Origin: Zychaea mexicana
Taxonomy: Eukaryota; Mucoromycota; Mucoromycetes; Mucorales; Lichtheimiaceae
Reading direction: 5' to 3'
Length of the DNA stretch: 64,000 bases
Assembly: GCF_025766255.1 (NCBI RefSeq)
Contig: NW_026516744.1
Span: forward strand, 1 to 64,000
Shown here: piece after piece, positions 59,203-64,000 of the stretch
Layout of the letters: every line of letters starts with the position of its first letter
Numbering within the stretch: position 1 is the stretch's first letter
Position numbers and translations under genes: made by a program
Notes under the pieces: model-generated
Database searches by the model: none
The model's input: only the letters and a program-made list of their open reading frames with translations
What the model was told of the DNA's origin: nothing

Positions 59203-60682
59203 GCAGTAATGCGCCTCATATTTATCATTTTCTCGGGGGGGAGGGAGAGAGACAGAGTGAGAATAGATCTACTCAGGCTTTGACACGTAAAAAACATCTT
59301 TACATCGTAAATAGTTGTTGACATTCTGTTGTATTGTTACTGTATGACAAACAGCTAGCACTATCAAAGCATATCTGTTTTTCTAAAGACGATGGCAACC
59401 TGGAAACTGGTAGAATATGCTTGAATTTTCTCAACGCGCTTTTTTTTCCTTAGAAGCAGACTCGTGACATTATTCATTGCTCTCAGGAATGAAATAGTTG
59501 GTCCTTTCCAATCAGTTCTTCGTCTTTAAAAAAACTGGAGGACAAGCACCTGATATGTACACCATCATGGTCATATGATCTCGCAACTGTCGCATGGATT
59601 ATTCAGAATACATACTATTGAGAGGATACCCGCGTTTTCTGGCAGCAACTGATAAAAAGCGAAACTTTCTCAATACATGTACAGCTATTGCCGTCAGCAG
59701 ATAGCACCCGTTGGATATAGCAAAGGCCATTGTTGCGGTACGATAGCTTGGGTAATCACATACTACTATTGCACACGCACTTTTGGACACACGTAAGTTT
59801 AAGAGCTGGTTTATCATCGTCGGCACAGTCACTATTTATCGTCTACCATGCGTTCTCGAGAACCAATCCTAAGGAGCAAGGAATTGACTTATCATCTATC
59901 AAAACATTCCTGTCTTTTTTCGATTACTGTGTTGCAGTTCTGTGATGAAAACCACTTGCTTTATTTTCTATCAAACGGCTAAGCGCATCCAGCTTGCATA
60001 ATGTTTTGCTATTGTCACTCGAAATTCATGCATCGACTCTAGTCCATTCCCACCTCCTCAACGCTTACCTTTTTCTCTTGCACCAACGCAATCACCAAAA
60101 AAATCGCACTGTTTGTGATGGAAATACGTCAGGTACGTTCTTTCTATCATCACCACCAAGCGATCCCGGTGCAAGATGAGCTTTTGTGGTTATAAAAATA
60201 GCATTCTAGGTTCACGGAAGCACTTGTTCATCACAAAAGACGTGTAGATGTAACATCAGCATCTTTTCTCTGCTACTCTCTTATTTGACCATTAGGTAAA
60301 AGATGTATAAGAAGGTGATGTCCCCTTTTACTCCTCGCTCTCTTCCCTACCCCCCATATTTCTATCCTTGCGTCACTTTAACTTTCCGGAAACCGACTTT
60401 TTTGAAATCAGCAGCCGCAAAAATCAGACTAAAATAAATTGCTATAATGAGGAAAATAAAAGAGAGAAAGTTTATTTTTTCCTAGGAAGGGAAAAAAAAG
60501 GCGTATATTGTAGAAAAGAGGGAGTGTATTAGAATAGAGTAGATAGAGCGGACAACAAGTACAAAGAAAAAGAGAAAATGAGAGAGAGTGTGTGGGTGTG
60601 GACGTGTCAAGATGTTTGTTTCCTAATGGTTTCTCAAACAAAAAGAGATCTGTTTTAAAAGAATGATGGTCATAACCATCAT

Positions 60683-61581
60683 TTAAAGGAGACCAGCAGC
60701 GACGGCACCAGCAAGAGCCAAAGCAATGGGAGCGGCGACAACCTTGCCAGCGGCGCTGTCGGCGGATTCCTCAGCCGAGCCAGCAGAGTCAGAAGAAGAG
60801 GGCTCGGAGGACTCCTCATTGGAGCCAGAGGCCGAGGCCGACGAACCCGAAGAAGGCTTGGAGTCAGAGGAAGCGGAAGCGCTAGGGGAGCTACCAGAAG
60901 AAGCGGCACTGGAGGAGGTAGAGTTGGAGGCTAATTCATCAAAAAAAAGTTAGAAACAACAAACATTTTGCGAAATCCCATGACCTCCCCCCCGCCTTCT
61001 TTTTCTACCAGCTGGCTCCTCCATCTCCACATTATCGATATAGAGCACACTTACAAGAGCCATCACCAGCCTTGATGGTAAAGTGGCCGGTAAAGGCCAG
61101 ATTGGGAGACTGGCCCAATTCAAAGGCATCTAATGAGATCGCCATCCAAAAGTTGTTGTCAGTTCACACAGTTCATCTTAAAACGAGTAGCGTTGGCAAA
61201 ACTTACAGTCGTTGCCAGGGGCAATGTCAGCGGGAACAGTCCACTTGTAGCTGCCGGCCTTGGCATCCACGTTGGAAGCAACATCAGCAACGGGCTGCAG
61301 GGCAGTGGCAGAACCCTTGGCAAGGACAATCTTGGAGATGGTGTCAACGGTTGGATTGATCCTGTTTTAGAAAGAAAGACAAAGTTAGCGATCGTATATA
61401 CCGATTCCCCGAGTTTCTCGGGTATCAATCAATCCTCCTTTCTTTACCAGGAGATGGTGGCCTCTTGACCAGCAGTGTAGGTGGTTCCCTCGAGAGGGGA
61501 GGTGATGCTGACAATGTTGGCCTGTTGGGCAGAGACGGAGGCGACAGCAAGAGCGGCAATGGCGGCAACAATGGACTTCAT
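60683..61581 (-). CDS. GPI-anchored cell-wall protein with Kre9/Knh1-like domain
   Basis: Secreted, probably GPI-anchored surface protein of the Ser-Thr-rich family with a Kre9/Knh1-like N-terminal domain. Four exons (61581-61448, 61361-61207, 61129-61055, 60930-60683) join in frame to 203 residues. A signal peptide covers about residues 1-18 (ending VSAQ). The beta-sandwich domain follows (ITSPLEGTTYTAGQEATISW, then YKWTVPADIAPGNDYAFELG, ending near FTIKAGDGS). The fourth exon encodes a long Ser/Ala/Gly/Glu tract and a hydrophobic tail (VVAAPIALALAGAVAAGLL) typical of a GPI attachment signal. It probably sits at the plasma membrane or wall. TATA box 120 bases upstream; short exons with GTAAGT donors. 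Codon bias suggests high expression. Confidence 0.9.
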
Positions 61582-61700
61582 GGTAGTAGTATTAGTAATA
61601 GTACTGAGATGACAAGGAAGGTTGCAGTAAGGAAGGTTGTAATGAAAGGCTGGAAGAGGGTAAAGAAAAAGGTCAGATCCAGGAAGCATACCTGATCCCT

Positions 61701-61706
61701 TTTATA
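61701..61706 (-). promoter_or_regulatory. TATA box of the GPI-anchored protein gene
   Basis: TATAAA on the minus strand lies about 120 bases upstream of the ATG at 61581, with a leader rich in C and T between the two. Confidence 0.55.
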
Positions 61707-63716
61707 TGCATTTTTTCCATGTGCGTGCCGTACAGAAAATTTTGGCATCACAGATCGTCCCCACCCTCGCACAGAGAAAACGCATCATCTCTCTCTCCCC
61801 GACACACACACCCCCCCCCCTCTTTTTTCCCATAAAAAGACTGGATATTGCATTGTGACACCATCGCTTATTGAATATGCCGCAATATGATAACTTTTCG
61901 TGTATCATTGCGGGCTCGCATAATCCCAAAAGAATCCTTGGAAAACAGTCGACCTCCAATAAATGTACCAAAACAAGCGCAATTGTATACTTCTTGGTCT
62001 TCTTTTTTTTTTTAGCACACATCATCATTGATACGAATTAGGCGAAAAAAAGAGATCTGTCGGGTTAATTTTTGTTTTTGTGTCTGGGTGTAGTAAGTAG
62101 GAGTATGTGACAAATTGGCCAACTCATTTCCCTTTTATTGTCAGACAGTTAAGAAAAAGACATGTGGATGCGACGACGAAATAAGGATGGCTTGAATTTG
62201 TATTTTATTGCCATGTTGATATCTCACAATCTCGCTTTAGCCTAATCAGGCCTTTTGCACTCACACATAATACTACAGAGAGAGAGAGAGAGCTTAGAGT
62301 ACCATTACCGGGTTAGATTAAGGAGAAATCATCATGAAATCATCAGACTGTTTATACGTCACATATACCTCTTTATAATGCAGCTGTTGTTGTTGTTGAC
62401 TGCCGTATATGAAGAACACATTGCAAACTACGTAATGAGAATTGCTTATTCTCTCGTCATATATATGGTGTTGAATAGAAACGTTAGCGCTTAACTATCA
62501 TGTACAGCTTTTAAAACACAGGTCTCTTTCTATTGTGTATGATACCTATCATCCATCGACTTATTAGTGATTATATCCTATGTGAGCTCTCTCATTACAG
62601 ACACTCGCATCACTCACGACAAAAACGTGATTTCAGATAATACAAGGTAAATAATGCTTTTCAACACCACCATGTTCTACTAGGCTCTGGCTTGATCGGG
62701 AAAAATCTTTTTTTTTCCTCTCAGTACCAGTGGTAGGAACAAGATCAAGTAAGATGGGATCGAAGCACTATGTATCCTTTCCTGGCCCCCACTCGATCAG
62801 TCCTCAATCTCATTCCTTTATTATTCAAACACTCATTCAAAAAAGAGGGTTTTGGCTAGCTCTCTTGTGCTAGGAGAAGAGTGCTTATTGTGCCTTTTTT
62901 CTAGACACAAGCAATCATTAAAGCTTGATTAATATAAACGAAATAATAATGGATATCAAGTAGTAGGATCTGATTTGCTAACCTGGTCTTCTTCACCTAA
63001 AGTAGGTAGGGATTTGGGCGACTGACCGGGTTTAACAAAGGGGGAGAAAAGAAGTATACATATTTACTGTCTGATGTTGATGAATTTGTTCTCGTTACCG
63101 GTAATGATTTGTGATCGTATCATCGTAAATCAACAATTCCTATAACGAGGTGGTTTGCTAATGATACACGGTCACTCACGATACTGTAATCCTGTCTATA
63201 TTGTTGTTGCTGACGATCTCACACAGATCGCACCGACAGCCCCCCGATACTTGTATTTCCTTCTTCTTTTGTCCTTTCTTCGTAGCTAATGACTATGATA
63301 CTTGTAATGACCAGTGCTCGAGTTGATTTGTATCAATTATGTAATCAATTAATACTGCCCATACTGATGTAAAATTCGCAAAACTGCAAAGTAGTTTAGT
63401 CTCATGACGTCTATTGTTGTCTCTCCGAGAGACCCGTTGGGTACTTGTGCTGTCAAAATTATGCGATGGCACAGACATACACATCATCGGTAACAGCACA
63501 CAACTGTACTGCGCATGCTTCGCCACACAAAAGAACCCATCCAATGCATCAAAGCAGCTACCAACGATTCTCTCAGGCCATTGGTCCAACAAGAATAGGT
63601 CCTTCAACCGCAGCAGCAAAAGGTGCCAATATGGAGTTTTTATAAAGTCCGTATTCGAGGGCGGCATATCCAAGTTTTCTTTTCTTTTTCTTCTTTTGCC
63701 TCTTTCATATATCAAA
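61707..63716. other. Intergenic region between divergent genes, nothing identified
   Basis: About 2 kb of AT-rich DNA with no gene that can be supported. A GA repeat lies near 62275-62292. The last 60 bases before 63717 (a tctttctttt-type tract) are a typical CT-rich leader for the RGG-protein gene. Confidence 0.45.
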
Positions 63717-64000
63717 ATGCCGAAAAATAGGGGAAGTCGAGGTGGTTCATTTCGAGGAAGAGGACGCGGCGGTAGCCGGGGAGGTGGCGGTAGCAGCCGC
63801 AACAACAATCGTGGACGTGGACGTGGCGGTGGCGGTCGTGGTCGTGGTCGTAAGCTTTATCCGACGTCACTAGGTTATGTTTACAAGGTAGAAAACGATT
63901 ACGATCCAGAAAGCAGTGAAGGCGATCTGGAAGACGATTTTCCAGTTTTTGGCCAGTTTGGTGCTGTGGACGATCCCAAATACGATCCTGATATTGAGCT
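63717..64000 (+). CDS. RGG-rich protein, 5' end only
   Basis: The first 94 codons of a gene that runs out of the window. After MPKNRGSRGG the first 45 residues are mostly Arg and Gly (RGG/GRG repeats) with a short SSRNNN break, followed by a more ordinary segment (YPTSLGYVYK) and an acidic stretch rich in Asp, Glu and Tyr. RGG starts of this kind occur in RNA-binding and splicing-associated fungal proteins such as G-patch/R3H proteins. No domain beyond the RGG region is inside the window, so the function is open. No intron is needed up to the edge. Confidence 0.75.
   Translation, partial: MPKNRGSRGGSFRGRGRGGSRGGGGSSRNNNRGRGRGGGGRGRGRKLYPTSLGYVYKVENDYDPESSEGDLEDDFPVFGQFGAVDDPKYDPDIE

Larger units (their letters stand above)
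57541..60682. other. Gene-poor region with small unassigned frames
   Basis: About 3.1 kb. Two minus-strand frames (58024-58284 and 59599-59832) each contain one hydrophobic segment, but no family, signal peptide or promoter was recognised. A small plus-strand frame with a good promoter is listed separately. The last 250 bases are the 3' flank of the GPI-anchored protein gene. Confidence 0.4.

Noticed and set aside
1..64000. CRISPR arrays, operons, phage or other prokaryotic defence systems
   Set aside because: No direct-repeat/spacer arrays or polycistronic gene runs were seen. Introns, TATA boxes and gene content are eukaryotic throughout.

Overview
The window looks like nuclear DNA of a filamentous fungus, most probably Mucoromycota (Mucorales type). 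The genes carry many short introns (about 45-200 nt, GTAAGT-like donors, TAG/CAG acceptors). Upstream regions are CT-rich and AT-rich. The gene set includes fungal elongation factor 3, a Cdc12-type septin, a Pho89-type phosphate symporter, an Acr3 arsenite permease and a GPI-anchored Kre9/Knh1-like wall protein. The species cannot be fixed from sequence alone. All gene models were spliced by eye. Where exon coordinates are given, I checked that exon lengths sum to a whole number of codons and that the joined protein matches the family.

Layout. 1-13.5 kb is gene-dense: the 3' end of a PQ-loop transporter (+), a septin (-), a GT61 glycosyltransferase (+), a small hypothetical gene (-), a nucleostemin/Nug1-type GTPase (-), an F-box/TPR/LRR protein (-) and a nuclear poly(A)-binding protein (+). 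14-20.2 kb holds an RRM/coiled-coil protein (+), a decayed vesicular-transporter-like MFS pseudogene (-) and cytochrome c (+). 20.2-29 kb is gene-poor, with one MFS sugar transporter (-) and a secreted GH25-like protein that lacks its catalytic pair (+). 29-36.4 kb has EF-3 (-, intronless) and a PHO89-type transporter (-). 39.6-46 kb has ACR3 (+) with an unusual duplicated cysteine motif, a membrane-anchored beta-lactamase-like serine hydrolase (-) and a decayed tandem paralogue of it. 47.9-53.2 kb has WDR26/Gid7 (+) convergent with a compact poly(A)-polymerase-like gene (-). 54-60 kb has a 77-bp minisatellite, a broken LINE fragment and little else. 60.7-64 kb has the GPI-anchored protein (-) and the 5' end of an RGG-rich protein (+).

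Most intact genes are housekeeping genes for translation, RNA processing, respiration, cytoskeleton and nutrient uptake. They form compact islands separated by AT-rich stretches that hold gene wreckage. I see no operon-like or defence-like system. The most unusual items are the Acr3 N-terminal cysteine repeat, the catalytically dead GH25-like protein, and the intact/decayed pair of beta-lactamase-like genes.
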